A DNA stretch of 64,000 nt from an uncultured Duncaniella sp. (lineage in GTDB: Bacteria > Bacteroidota > Bacteroidia > Bacteroidales > Muribaculaceae), in assembly GCA_910577335.1 (NCBI GenBank), contig CAJTMJ010000003.1:62001-126000 (forward strand), written 5' to 3'. The position numbers and the translations under genes were made by a program. The notes below the pieces were generated by a model. The model saw only the letters and a list, made by a program, of their open reading frames with translations, had not been told where the DNA came from and made no database searches. This document shows positions 43,112 to 52,844 of the stretch, one piece after another; the stretch's first letter is position 1, and each line of letters opens with the position of its first letter.

Positions 43112-44602
43112 ATGCTTAAAAGAACGAGTTTATTCATTGCGTCAATGCTTGTGTTGGGGCTTAACTTGTCTGCCCATCGGGGAGCGGAGTCGGTCTCTAA
43201 AAGCGATAAGGTTTCGTCTCCAAAGATGAGGTCCGGGGAGAATAATCCGCTGTTGGATTTCAATTTCAATGCCGATCCAACCTCAGTCGAATATGAGGGT
43301 CGGTTGTATGTGTATGGCACGAATGACCATCAGCAGTATGACTCTGTGGTAGGGACCGATGCCAAGAACAACACTTACGAAAAGATTAAATCGTTGGTGA
43401 TGATGTCAACTGACGATATGGTCAACTGGACTTACCACGGATTGATAGATGTGGGTAAAATTTCTCCCTGGATTATGAATTCATGGGCTCCGTCTATTGC
43501 CAAGAGGGTTGAAAAGGATGGGAAGACCCACTTCTATCTCTACTACTCTGACAGCGGACGTGGTGTCGGTGTGCTTACAGCCACTTCGCCTGTCGGACCG
43601 TGGTCTGATCCGTTAGGCAAGGATATTGTGGAGCAGTCAACTCCCGGACTGGGGCATTGTCCCGCCCCTTTCGATCCCGGAGTGGTGATTGACGATTCCG
43701 GCACGGGATGGCTTTCATTCGGCGGTGGCGCGGGTGATTCGGATTATATGCCCGGGACCAACCGCATAGCCAAGCTTGGTGACGACATGATCTCTTTCGA
43801 CAGTGAGTTTGTGAAGATTGACGCTCCCTACTTTTTCGAGGCAAGTGAGTTGAACTTCATCAACGGAACTTGGGTGTATACCTATAATACCAACTGGGTT
43901 GACCGTAAGGAATGGCATTTTGACGTTGACAAGCCCACCACATGCAGTATGTGTTATTTTACCACAAAGACTCCTCTTGTGCGTGAAAGCTGGAAGTTCA
44001 GACATAATTACCTTAAAAATCCGGGCGATTATGGTTTTGATTGGGGCAATAATCATACTCATCTTCAGAAATATAAGGGCAAATGGTATATCATCTATCA
44101 CAATATGATGTTGCAGGATAGCTTCAACACCAAATTGGGTGTCCGCAGCATTTGTATCGATGAAATCAGTGTGAACGAGGATAGTGTGGATATAAAGATG
44201 GGTGAGATGACCCGAAAAGGCGTGGAACAGCTTCATCCGTTAAATCCGTACATACGGCAGCAGGCTGAAACGGTAGCTGCCACTGAGGGGGTGGATTTTG
44301 TCAACAGTGATATTCCCGGAAATATGTATGTCCGACCGGCTGACGGTGAGTGTGTGACATTGGTCAGAGGCGCCGGTTTCGATAAGAGCCCTAAGAAGTT
44401 TAAAGCTTTGGTGTCGGGCAAAGGTGAGATTGAGGTCAGAAAAGGTACACCTGACGGCACACTCATCTCAGCTGTGAAGTTTGACAACGATACTTTAAAA
44501 CCGGTAAGCGCCAACCTTGTCTCAAAGCCCGAAGGCGTGACTGATATATGCTTTGTGGTCAAGGGTGACTCGGTGCTGTTTGATGAATGGACTTTTGAGT
44601 AA
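43112..44602 (+). CDS. glycoside hydrolase family 43
   Basis: 496 aa. Signal peptide (about 20 residues), then five-blade propeller motifs: LDFNFNADPTSVEYEGRLYVYGTND (catalytic base Asp), SWAPSIAKR, PFDPGVVIDDSGTGWLSFGG and the acid Glu in FFEASELNFINGTWVYTYN. A C-terminal beta-sandwich (about 385-496) looks like a carbohydrate-binding module of the family 6 kind. GH43 enzymes are beta-xylosidases or arabinofuranosidases. With GH31, GH28 and GH115 nearby this suggests work on hemicellulose or pectin side chains. Confidence 0.9.
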   Translation: MLKRTSLFIASMLVLGLNLSAHRGAESVSKSDKVSSPKMRSGENNPLLDFNFNADPTSVEYEGRLYVYGTNDHQQYDSVVGTDAKNNTYEKIKSLVMMSTDDMVNWTYHGLIDVGKISPWIMNSWAPSIAKRVEKDGKTHFYLYYSDSGRGVGVLTATSPVGPWSDPLGKDIVEQSTPGLGHCPAPFDPGVVIDDSGTGWLSFGGGAGDSDYMPGTNRIAKLGDDMISFDSEFVKIDAPYFFEASELNFINGTWVYTYNTNWVDRKEWHFDVDKPTTCSMCYFTTKTPLVRESWKFRHNYLKNPGDYGFDWGNNHTHLQKYKGKWYIIYHNMMLQDSFNTKLGVRSICIDEISVNEDSVDIKMGEMTRKGVEQLHPLNPYIRQQAETVAATEGVDFVNSDIPGNMYVRPADGECVTLVRGAGFDKSPKKFKALVSGKGEIEVRKGTPDGTLISAVKFDNDTLKPVSANLVSKPEGVTDICFVVKGDSVLFDEWTFE

Positions 44603-44617
44603 ATCGCAATTCAAGCC

Positions 44618-44643
44618 ATAACCACATAGCAAATAGTGGTTAT
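44618..44643 (+). terminator. hairpin after GH43
   Basis: ATAACCAC (44618-44625) pairs with GTGGTTAT (44636-44643). There is no T-run after it, so function as a terminator is not certain. Confidence 0.4.
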
Positions 44644-44658
44644 ATCAGATATAGTTTG

Positions 44659-44750
44659 TAGTAGGGACGCAATAATTTGCGTCCGCCAAAGCCAAGATAA
44701 TCAGCTAATTACCCATCAAGGTGCGGGCGCAATTTATTGCGCCCCTACTG
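44659..44750. mobile_element. MITE-like element with hairpin ends
   Basis: About 90 bp bounded by inverted ends GTAGGGACGCAATAA (44661 on) and, on the other strand, GTAGGGGCGCAATAA (from 44748). Each end folds alone: GGACGCAATAATTTGCGTCC (44664-44683) and GGGCGCAATTTATTGCGCCC (44725-44744) are perfect 8-bp stems with 4-nt loops. It has no coding capacity. It resembles short dispersed repeats seen in many bacteria and may also end dapA and GH43 transcripts. Confidence 0.6.
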
Positions 44751-44811
44751 CTTTTACGCATTTTGATACAGTCCCGATTTGCATTGAGACAATATTTTCT
44801 ATTCATTTATC

Positions 44812-45699
44812 TCATAGTATTTCTGCCTTGAGACCTTTGCGTGTGGTGTCGGTGGCTGGTATCAATGGGAGGCGTAACACTTCCTGATAGCGGGGAAAGA
44901 GCAGGTGAAGCAGGCATTTTATCCCTGCGGGGTTTCCGTCTTTGAAAAGGAGGGAGTAGAGCGCTGAGAATTTCTGATGGAGCAGCGATGCTTCCTCGAC
45001 AGTCTCTTCATCGAGACTTTTATGGATCATTTCTGTGAATTGTGCTGGGTAAGCGTTGCCAAGCACCGAAATCACACCGTCGCCGCCGAGACGTATCATT
45101 GAATGTGCCAATGAATCATCGCCGGAGAGGACTAAGAATCCTTTGGGACGGCGAGTGATGACGTTCTGTGCCTGTTCCATGTTGCCGGAAGCTTCTTTTA
45201 CACCTATGATCTTATCAGGGAAATCTTTGGCAAGGCGTATTATTGTGTCAACATTCATATTCACACCGGTACGTCCGGGGATATTATAGAGCACAACAGG
45301 TATGGGTGATGCTTTTGCTATGGCTGCAAAGTGGCGGTACATACCTTCCTGCACAGGCTTATTATAGTAGGGGACCACCGACAGTATTGCGTCAAATTCT
45401 TCAAGTCGGTCGGTGTGATGGATTTCATCAATGACTGCGGCAGTTGAATTACCACCTATGCCAAGCACCAAGGGACATCTGCCAGCCACATGGTCGAGTA
45501 TGTGGAGAGCGAGTTGCTTCTTTTCGTCATGAGTGAGTGTAGGTGTTTCAGCAGTGGTGCCGAGAGCCACGATATAGTCAGTGTTACCGTCAATTAGGTA
45601 GTCAAGATGGAAATCGAGTGTGTCATAATCGATTGACCCATCCTGTAGAAATGGGGTTGTGAGGGCAACCCCCATGCCTCGTAATCTCTGTGGTGACAT
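44812..45699 (-). CDS. dapA: 4-hydroxy-tetrahydrodipicolinate synthase
   Basis: 295 aa (beta/alpha)8 class I aldolase. Schiff-base lysine K168 in IIGVKEASG, catalytic Y138 in VVLYNIPGRTG, and ALGTTAETPTL near residue 46 that binds pyruvate (GTTAE replaces GTTGE). It joins pyruvate and aspartate semialdehyde in lysine and diaminopimelate synthesis. Length is typical. Alone on its strand, with a TAATTTTG box at 45744-45751. Confidence 0.95.
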   Translation of the reverse strand: MSPQRLRGMGVALTTPFLQDGSIDYDTLDFHLDYLIDGNTDYIVALGTTAETPTLTHDEKKQLALHILDHVAGRCPLVLGIGGNSTAAVIDEIHHTDRLEEFDAILSVVPYYNKPVQEGMYRHFAAIAKASPIPVVLYNIPGRTGVNMNVDTIIRLAKDFPDKIIGVKEASGNMEQAQNVITRRPKGFLVLSGDDSLAHSMIRLGGDGVISVLGNAYPAQFTEMIHKSLDEETVEEASLLHQKFSALYSLLFKDGNPAGIKCLLHLLFPRYQEVLRLPLIPATDTTRKGLKAEIL

Positions 45700-45867
45700 A
45701 TAGAACCTAATGTATTAGCATCTTTGAAATAGCCGTATTGCTGCAAAATTAGTTGGATTTTGAACAAAATGTAACGTAAATCAAATGAAATGCTTCGAAT
45801 TTTTACTTAGAAAGCTTGTTTAGTTTGCAAAATTAACAATAATTCTTTTTTCATGCAAAAATTTTCA

Positions 45868-45941
45868 CTCGCCGGATTCTATTAAATCATTTCAAAATCG
45901 ATTCATTCCAAATGTTTCGCTCCCCGGATGCTATTTGATCA
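45868..45941. repeat. imperfect 40-bp duplication at the 3' end of the esterase gene
   Basis: CTCGCCGGATTCTATT (from 45868) returns as CTCCCCGGATGCTATT (from 45920), with flanking similarity over about 40 bp and a shift of 52 bp. The second copy overlaps the stop codon of the esterase gene. It may be a slipped duplication. Confidence 0.4.
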
Positions 45942-47379
45942 CAATTTTTTGACGGTTGACTATATAGATTCCTGCCGGTAGATCTGACCCGGAAAGTGAT
46001 GGTGCGACGAGCCGTCCGGTGAGGTCATATACCTTGCCATCCTTGATTTCGGAGTCCTGAGGGATTTGTGTCACAGAGGTGTACGGATTTTCATTGGTGA
46101 GATATACTCGCTTGAGATGTATCGGTTTGTGACCATACGCCCAGAAGCCGATAATATATATTTCATCGGTTTTAAGGGGTACAATATTTGAGCCTGAATT
46201 TCTTGTCAGTTCGTCAATATTGGCGACGATTAGCTTTTCACCCTTAAATGCTTTTTTGTAATGGTCGCCCCAATAGTTTGAGGAGTCAAATATCTTGAAC
46301 TCCACGCCGTTGGTCTCGTTCTCTTCAAGCTCGGCAACTACGTACTTATAGCCGGAAATATCAATTGGCTGTTCATACTGCCATCCGCCAAAACCATATA
46401 GCCCGGCAATAAATATGTTAGTCTTCGGGTCGAATTCTCCATGTTCCCATATCGAGGGGTTGAATCTGTCGGTGCCGAATGTGAAATCACCCTCTGCCGG
46501 GTTAGGTGTAGGTATCACTGGTATTTCCTCGTAATATTCAACGCGCGGATTCTCAATCCCCATTGTAGCAAGCATAGCTGTGGCGTATCGGCATCCTAAA
46601 ACCCGATACCCGTGTGCCGAGAAATGTAAGCCATCACCGGCTTGAGGTACATTTATTGACGATACGACATGGGCGGTCGGGATGGTTTTGGGGAGTGAGT
46701 TGATTATGGAGTTCATACCTCCGCATACACCTCCTTGCCCGATAGAGACCAATTCGCCTGCTATAAGAGGCACATCCTTGGCGTTCAAATTCAAATCGGA
46801 TAGGATATCCTCGTAGATTTTCTTTACTTTTGAGGTCCATTCGCTGTCGCCGTTGTTCGATTCTCCCTGATGAAGAAGTATCCCCTTTATCACTCCATCT
46901 TTTTGAGCTTTGCGGCAGTGTTCTATAAGGTGGTTGTATGGGTGTTTGCCGTAACTTTCCATTATGGAAATGAACCAGTCAGCTTCGCCGGCAAGCGAAG
47001 CGGGGTTGAAATCCTTATCGAGGTGCTCTATTCTGCAACCCGGCACTGCCACGGGTATCACACCTATTTTGATCTCTTCCGGGAGATTGTTTACCATGGT
47101 GCGTCCGAAGTAGTCCATAGGGGATAAACCTGAAGATTGGCTCACCAATGGTGGCACAGCTGTATACCATTCACCTTTTTCTCGCGGGGGATTGGTGAAT
47201 TTCAAGGTTGACATTACCTTAAAGCGAGAGGGGACATTTTGCTTGTCAATTTCCTCAACCGTGGCATTACCGTGCATATTTGATTGTCCGATGCAGATGT
47301 AAATATGAAAATTCTGATCCTGTGCTGTGATGATGATTGGTGACAAAAGTGACACTACCAAAAGTATTATTAATCTCAT
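45931..47379 (-). CDS. secreted SGNH/sialate O-acetylesterase-like enzyme with type IX sorting domain
   Basis: 482 aa. Signal peptide to about residue 19. The SGNH nucleophile is S33 in ICIGQSNMHG, and the Asp/His pair is in GDGLHFSAHGYRVLG, as in the SASA esterase family. A middle beta-sandwich part (about 300-415) follows. The last 50 residues, with KVYDLTGRLV then LPAGIYIV and a final KIVIK, are a type A C-terminal sorting domain, so it should cross the outer membrane through the type IX system. It removes acetyl groups from carbohydrate; substrate unknown. Confidence 0.85.
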   Translation of the reverse strand: MRLIILLVVSLLSPIIITAQDQNFHIYICIGQSNMHGNATVEEIDKQNVPSRFKVMSTLKFTNPPREKGEWYTAVPPLVSQSSGLSPMDYFGRTMVNNLPEEIKIGVIPVAVPGCRIEHLDKDFNPASLAGEADWFISIMESYGKHPYNHLIEHCRKAQKDGVIKGILLHQGESNNGDSEWTSKVKKIYEDILSDLNLNAKDVPLIAGELVSIGQGGVCGGMNSIINSLPKTIPTAHVVSSINVPQAGDGLHFSAHGYRVLGCRYATAMLATMGIENPRVEYYEEIPVIPTPNPAEGDFTFGTDRFNPSIWEHGEFDPKTNIFIAGLYGFGGWQYEQPIDISGYKYVVAELEENETNGVEFKIFDSSNYWGDHYKKAFKGEKLIVANIDELTRNSGSNIVPLKTDEIYIIGFWAYGHKPIHLKRVYLTNENPYTSVTQIPQDSEIKDGKVYDLTGRLVAPSLSGSDLPAGIYIVNRQKIVIK

Positions 47380-47590
47380 TATTCCGTTTTTTAGCTAAAC
47401 CCTTAGATGAATTGAACCTTGGCTACAAAAATACAGACATAATATCATACAAAAGTGCGATTTAATTTATTTTAACTTAAAAATATTTGAATTTTTCAAT
47501 GTGGGGATATGGTAGTCTAACGGACTAAAACAATATTTGCTGTTGAGGATTTTTTGCAATTTTTTGGGGGATAGGTTTGGAAAAAAGTAG

Positions 47591-47598
47591 TATCTTTG
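47591..47598 (+). promoter_or_regulatory. -7 box for dnaE
   Basis: TATCTTTG, 22 bp upstream of the ATG at 47621. A TTTG-rich stretch lies upstream but at loose spacing. The rest of 47380-47590 is AT-rich and holds the divergent esterase box TATTTTTG (minus strand, 47426-47433). Confidence 0.5.
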
Positions 47599-47620
47599 AC
47601 TGCTGATTCAGACATTAAAT

Positions 47621-50600
47621 ATGATACCATTTATACATCTTCACGTACATAGTCAATACTCTTTGCTTGACGGACAGGCATCGGTGACAGGACTGGTTGA
47701 CAAAGCCATCGAATGTGGAATGCCCGGTTTCGCATTGACCGACCACGGCAATATGTTCGGCGTAAAGGAGTATTTCAACTATGTCAACAAACTCAAAGGC
47801 AAATATAAAGGGAAGATAGCCGAGGCGAAGGAGCGGTTAGAGAATGCCACTCCCGAGGAAGCCGAGGCGATCCGTCCGGAGGTCGAGGCTGAGATTGCAA
47901 AGTATGAAAAGAAGTTGCAGTTCAAGCCCATATTCGGCTGTGAGATGTATGTGGCAAAAGGTTCGTTGACCGACCGTTCGGACAAGACAGACAAGGGGCG
48001 TCACCTCGTGGTGATAGCCAAGAACCTTAAAGGATACAAGAATCTGATAAAGATAGTGTCGCAAGCGCACACCGAGGGATTCTATCACCATCCTCGTACC
48101 GACAAAGCGGCTCTTGCCGCCCATCGCGAGGGGTTGATAGTCTGTTCGGCATGTCTCGGCGGCGAGATACCTCGTCTGATAGCCACCGGACAGCTTGAAG
48201 AGGCTGAAAAGTCGGTGATATGGTTCAAGGAGACGTTCGGCGACGACTACTATATAGAGCTGCAACGCCACAAGACAGACCTTCCCGGTGCTAACAGGGA
48301 AACATATCTTGAGCAGGAAAAAGTTAACCCCGTGCTTATAGAGCTTGCGCGCAAGCATAATATAAAAATTATCGCCACTAACGACTCCCACTTCATAAAT
48401 GCTGATGACGCTGAGGCGCATGACCGTCTGATATGTATTTCCACAAACAACTATGTGACGGATAATGACCGTATGCGCTACACGAAGCAGGAATGGTTCA
48501 AGACTCAGGATGAGATGGCAGAGATGTTCCCGGATCTTCCCGAAGCCTTGACAAACACCATGGAGATCCTTGACAAGGTTGAGGTGTATTCCATTGACCA
48601 TCCGCCTATCATGCCGTTTTTCGAAATCCCGGCTGATTTCGGAACAGAGGAGGAGTATCGCAGCCGCATCACGGAGCAGGAGCTTTTTGAAGAGTTTACC
48701 CGTGATGAAAACGGTAAGGAGGTGCTTTCGCCTGAGGCAGCAAAGAAAAAAATCGAAAAGCTTGGCGGATATGACAAGCTTTACCGCATAAAATTTGAAG
48801 CGGACTATCTTGCCAAACTCGCATACGAGGGTGCTGAAAGGAGATATGGGAGTCCGCTCACACCTGAGCTTGAAGAGCGTATACGCTTTGAGTTGTACAT
48901 AATGAAGACCATGGGTTTCCCGGGTTACTTCTTGATTGTTCAGGACTTTATCAATGCGGCGCGCCATAAGTTGGGTGTCAGTGTAGGTCCCGGGCGTGGA
49001 TCGGCAGCCGGTAGTGTCGTGGCTTATTGCTTGGGTATCACGCAGGTTGACCCGATTAAGTATGATTTGCTGTTTGAGCGTTTCTTGAACCCTGACCGTA
49101 TCTCGCTCCCTGATATCGATGTGGACTTCGATGATGACGGACGAGCAGATGTGTTGCACTATGTGACAGAGCGTTACGGTGGAGATAAGGTAGCTCATAT
49201 TATAACTTTCGGTACGATGGCTGCAAAATCGGCTATCAAAGATGTGGCACGTGTTGAGCAGCTGCCATTACCTGAAAGTAACCGCATTGCCAATTTGGTG
49301 CCGAAGCGTATGCCGGACGGACCCGACGGTAAGACTCTTAAGACAACACTTAGCAATTGCTATAAATATGTGCCTGAATTTGCACCGGAGCTGACGTCGC
49401 AGAACTATCTTGTGCGTGAGACACTTGAATATGCCAAACGTTTGGAGGGGAATGTGCGTAACACCGGCGTCCATGCCTGCGGTGTGATTATATGCCGAGA
49501 CCCTATTACCGACTGGGTTCCTGTGGCTACCGCTGTTGACAAGAGCGCAGAGTCGAAAGATAATGACAAGATGATTGTGACCCAATATGAAGGTTCAATC
49601 ATCGAGGACACCGGTCTTATCAAAATGGACTTCCTTGGACTTAAGACTCTTTCCATTATCAAGGAAGCGTTGTCAAATATCAAGCAGACGAGAGGTATAG
49701 ATGTAGATATAGACAATATCGACATCAACGACCCAAAGACATATCAGCTTTATTGCGAGGGGCGCACTATCGGTACTTTCCAGTTTGAATCGGCAGGTAT
49801 GCAGAAATATCTGCGTGAGCTTCAGCCATCGACGTTCGAGGATCTTATAGCCATGAATGCCCTGTATCGTCCGGGACCTATGGACTATATACCCGACTTC
49901 ATTGCACGTAAGCATGGTCGCAGCCCTATAGTCTACGACATACCTGTTATGGAGAAGTATCTTAAAGATACATACGGTGTGACTGTGTATCAGGAGCAGG
50001 TCATGCTTCTGTCGCGTCTACTTGCCAACTTCACACGCGGTCAGAGCGACACACTCCGAAAGGCTATGGGTAAGAAGCTCATAGCGAAGATGAACGAGTT
50101 GGAGGAATTGTTCCTTAAGGGGGGACAGGAAAATGGTCATGACCCGAAAGTGCTCACTAAAATATGGAATGACTGGAAGAAATTCGCTTCATACGCCTTC
50201 AATAAATCACATGCCACTTGCTATTCATGGGTAGCGTTTCAGACAGCATGGCTCAAAGCCAACTATCCTTCTGAATATATGGCGGCTATCCTTACCCGCA
50301 ACCGCTCGGATATAACCAAGCTCACAGGCTTCATGGATGAGTGTAAGCGCATGAAGATTTCAGTTCTCGGACCGGATGTCAATGAAAGTTTCAGTGAGTT
50401 CGGTGTGAACAGTCATGGTGATATCCGTTTCGGACTTGGCGCTATAAAAGGTATCGGAGAGGGTGTAGTGAAGGCAATCATAGAAGAGCGCATTGCTAAC
50501 GGTCCGTATGAATCGGTATATGACTTTGTGGAGCGAGTGCCGTCATCTACTATTAACCGCCGCGTATTTGAAAATTTGGTACTTGCCGGTGCGTTTGACA

Positions 50601-51433
50601 GTTTCACGGACTATAAACGAGAGGACTACATGCATGAGAATCAGAATGGTATAACATGCACAGAAACCTTGTTGCGTTACGGACAGGCATATCAGGCAGA
50701 CCAGCAGTCTTCGGCGATGTCTCTTTTTGGGGACGATGTTGAAATGTCAACTTCGGGACGACCTCCGATAATTCCTGCTCCGGAATGGGCTAATGCGGTT
50801 AAACTTGAAAAAGAGCGCGAGTTGGTGGGTATGTATCTATCAGCGCATCCGCTTGATCCTTACTATATGGAGCTAAATTACGGAACCTCCTGCACTGTTA
50901 AAGGATATACAGAATTTAACCCAGTTGAGGGTGTGGATTTGACATTCGGAGGGATGGTTACTGAGTTTACCAAGCGACCGGCAAAGAACGGCGGTTTCTT
51001 CGGCATCCTGAAGATGGAAGATTACACCGGAAGTGCTGAATTTATGCTTTTCGGACAAACATATATAGATTTCCATAATTACGGTGTGCCGGGAACCCCG
51101 ATACTGATTACCGGTCAGTATCAGCGTCGGTTTGCCAATTCGGACTTAAGATTTAATATCACCAATATACGTCTGCTTAGCGAAGTAAAGGGGCAGTTGA
51201 TAAGGAATATCACCATAGATCTTCCCACCGACAAATTGAGTCAGCATGTAAAAGAGCTGCTTGAGGAGCAATTAAATAATTCCACACCTCAGGATGGCGA
51301 ATTGGCTTTCAGGATTTTCGACCCGTCTATCAACCGCTCGCTCCATCTGTCATCGGCACGACGTATACCGATCACACGCAGTCTGGTGGATGCGTTGAAG
51401 GAGGAAGAGATCACTTTTACTATCAATGACTGA
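47621..51433 (+). CDS. dnaE: DNA polymerase III subunit alpha
   Basis: 1270 aa. N-terminal PHP domain (HLHVHSQYSLLDG ... TDHGNMFG), palm with catalytic Asp in SLPDIDVDFDDDGR, GPGRGSAAGSVVAY, the helix-hairpin-helix part (FGLGAIKGIGEGVVKAI) and an OB fold near 1090-1170. The replicative polymerase of the cell. The length is larger than E. coli DnaE, as is common in Bacteroidetes. Followed by trxA 43 bp later. Confidence 0.97.
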   Translation: MIPFIHLHVHSQYSLLDGQASVTGLVDKAIECGMPGFALTDHGNMFGVKEYFNYVNKLKGKYKGKIAEAKERLENATPEEAEAIRPEVEAEIAKYEKKLQFKPIFGCEMYVAKGSLTDRSDKTDKGRHLVVIAKNLKGYKNLIKIVSQAHTEGFYHHPRTDKAALAAHREGLIVCSACLGGEIPRLIATGQLEEAEKSVIWFKETFGDDYYIELQRHKTDLPGANRETYLEQEKVNPVLIELARKHNIKIIATNDSHFINADDAEAHDRLICISTNNYVTDNDRMRYTKQEWFKTQDEMAEMFPDLPEALTNTMEILDKVEVYSIDHPPIMPFFEIPADFGTEEEYRSRITEQELFEEFTRDENGKEVLSPEAAKKKIEKLGGYDKLYRIKFEADYLAKLAYEGAERRYGSPLTPELEERIRFELYIMKTMGFPGYFLIVQDFINAARHKLGVSVGPGRGSAAGSVVAYCLGITQVDPIKYDLLFERFLNPDRISLPDIDVDFDDDGRADVLHYVTERYGGDKVAHIITFGTMAAKSAIKDVARVEQLPLPESNRIANLVPKRMPDGPDGKTLKTTLSNCYKYVPEFAPELTSQNYLVRETLEYAKRLEGNVRNTGVHACGVIICRDPITDWVPVATAVDKSAESKDNDKMIVTQYEGSIIEDTGLIKMDFLGLKTLSIIKEALSNIKQTRGIDVDIDNIDINDPKTYQLYCEGRTIGTFQFESAGMQKYLRELQPSTFEDLIAMNALYRPGPMDYIPDFIARKHGRSPIVYDIPVMEKYLKDTYGVTVYQEQVMLLSRLLANFTRGQSDTLRKAMGKKLIAKMNELEELFLKGGQENGHDPKVLTKIWNDWKKFASYAFNKSHATCYSWVAFQTAWLKANYPSEYMAAILTRNRSDITKLTGFMDECKRMKISVLGPDVNESFSEFGVNSHGDIRFGLGAIKGIGEGVVKAIIEERIANGPYESVYDFVERVPSSTINRRVFENLVLAGAFDSFTDYKREDYMHENQNGITCTETLLRYGQAYQADQQSSAMSLFGDDVEMSTSGRPPIIPAPEWANAVKLEKERELVGMYLSAHPLDPYYMELNYGTSCTVKGYTEFNPVEGVDLTFGGMVTEFTKRPAKNGGFFGILKMEDYTGSAEFMLFGQTYIDFHNYGVPGTPILITGQYQRRFANSDLRFNITNIRLLSEVKGQLIRNITIDLPTDKLSQHVKELLEEQLNNSTPQDGELAFRIFDPSINRSLHLSSARRIPITRSLVDALKEEEITFTIND

Positions 51434-51475
51434 TAGAGAATATAATCATCAAATATAAATTTAAAAACTACTAAA

Positions 51476-51796
51476 ATGAATTTTACTGATCAGAATGTAC
51501 ATGAGATTATCGCTTCAGGCAAGCCTGTAGTAATCGACTTTTGGGCTACATGGTGTGGTCCCTGTATGCGTATGGCTCCCGTGGTAGAGGAGCTTGCCAA
51601 AGAGTATGAAGGCAAGGTAGAGATAGGCAAGTATAACATCGAGGAAGAGAATGACCTTGCCGCAAAATACCGCATTATGTCTATACCTACCATTCTATTC
51701 TTCAAAAATGGTGAGATTGTGCGTGACCTCCGTCTTGCAGGCGCTCAGCCTAAGGAGACTCTCCGTGAAAATATAGAAAAGCTTCTTGCTCTGTAA
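51476..51796 (+). CDS. trxA: thioredoxin
   Basis: 106 aa. WCGPC at residues 22-26 in VIDFWATWCGPCMRM, cis-Pro in MSIPTILFF. Housekeeping thioredoxin; the place behind dnaE is conserved in Bacteroidales. Ends in a perfect terminator. Confidence 0.95.
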   Translation: MNFTDQNVHEIIASGKPVVIDFWATWCGPCMRMAPVVEELAKEYEGKVEIGKYNIEEENDLAAKYRIMSIPTILFFKNGEIVRDLRLAGAQPKETLRENIEKLLAL

Positions 51797-51830
51797 TCAT
51801 ATGATTTAAATCTAAAAGATAACTTCACAA

Positions 51831-51870
51831 AAAATAATGGTTCCGGATCAAAATCCGGAACCATTATTTT
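51831..51870. terminator. perfect bidirectional terminator between trxA and the M23 gene
   Basis: 18-bp perfect stem, arms 51831-51848 and 51853-51870, loop CAAA, with A-run and T-run at the two sides. Confidence 0.92.
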
Positions 51871-52010
51871 TACTAATTCCTTTATGAGTTACTGCAAGAG
51901 TGTGACAAATACAAAAATACACTCTAATAATTGCAAGAAATGTTTCAGGTATTATCTAAACGAGATAGTGAACTTGTGTACAGTTCTTAGTTTATAGGGA
52001 TTAAGTGTTA

Positions 52011-52844
52011 TTATTTTTTAGCTGTTGCTTTACGGACAGTTGCTTTGCGGGTAGTACGACGTTTTTTAGCGTATTTCTTTGAATGTCTCTTAGCGGGAGA
52101 ATATTTTTGTGATTTGCCGTAAGTACGTTTGTCAAATGCAAATACATCCTTGTGGGGCACTTGATTCTCGAAGTCGATGATGGCAGCCGGGTTGATAGGT
52201 ATGCCAAGATAACGGGTTTCGAAATGGAGGTGTGCGCCTGTGCTGCGTCCGGTGTTACCACCGAGGGCGATAGGATCGCCAGCCTTAATATACTGGTCGG
52301 GCTTAACGAGGAAGCGGCTGAGGTGTCCGTAAACGGTCTCCATGCCGTTGTTGTGGCGAACCACCACGTAATATCCGTAACCTCCTCTCTCATACTTAGT
52401 CAAGCGCACTTTGCCTGAGAAAGCCGCACGGACTGTATCGCCAACCTGAAGTTTCAGGTCAATACCGTAGTGCATACGTCCGAAGCGAGAACGATACCCG
52501 TAATTTGAAGTTATATGACCGGGACAGGGAGTGGTGTATTCCGATACATCAATGTCGTGATGGTCGGGAACAGTCACTGCTGTGCCGTAAGGATTAACAC
52601 GTTCGCTATTCCAAAATTGTCCGAAGATCTCTTCGTCAAATTGTGCTTCGCGTTCTTTCAAGTCATTCAGAAGAATGTTGTTATTCTCAAGCTTGAAAGG
52701 ATTTGTTGAAGGCTTCTGATTAGCTATCAGAGAGCTGTGCTGGTTGGCATGTGATGCCGGAAGCCTTAACTGTGCTTGAGCCGAGAAACCGGCTATCGAT
52801 AAAAATGTAACTGCTAATATTGAGCTTAATTTTTTGAAAGTCAT
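52011..52844 (-). CDS. M23-family peptidoglycan DD-metallopeptidase
   Basis: 277 aa with a signal peptide (to about AQAQ, residue 25). The LytM/M23 domain (about 105-215) shows the zinc motif HYGIDLKLQVGDTV and TGAHLHFETRY (HxH). It is an endopeptidase on cell-wall cross-links. After the domain comes a tail of about 40 residues that is almost wholly Lys/Arg/Thr/Ala, likely disordered and surface-binding. It precedes a terminator and is alone. Confidence 0.9.
   Translation of the reverse strand: MTFKKLSSILAVTFLSIAGFSAQAQLRLPASHANQHSSLIANQKPSTNPFKLENNNILLNDLKEREAQFDEEIFGQFWNSERVNPYGTAVTVPDHHDIDVSEYTTPCPGHITSNYGYRSRFGRMHYGIDLKLQVGDTVRAAFSGKVRLTKYERGGYGYYVVVRHNNGMETVYGHLSRFLVKPDQYIKAGDPIALGGNTGRSTGAHLHFETRYLGIPINPAAIIDFENQVPHKDVFAFDKRTYGKSQKYSPAKRHSKKYAKKRRTTRKATVRKATAKK

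Noticed and set aside
47837..49198. 453-codon open frame on the minus strand
   Set aside because: It lies opposite dnaE, whose motifs are clear; the reading shows no domain and repeated Cys/Arg/Leu bias of an antisense frame.
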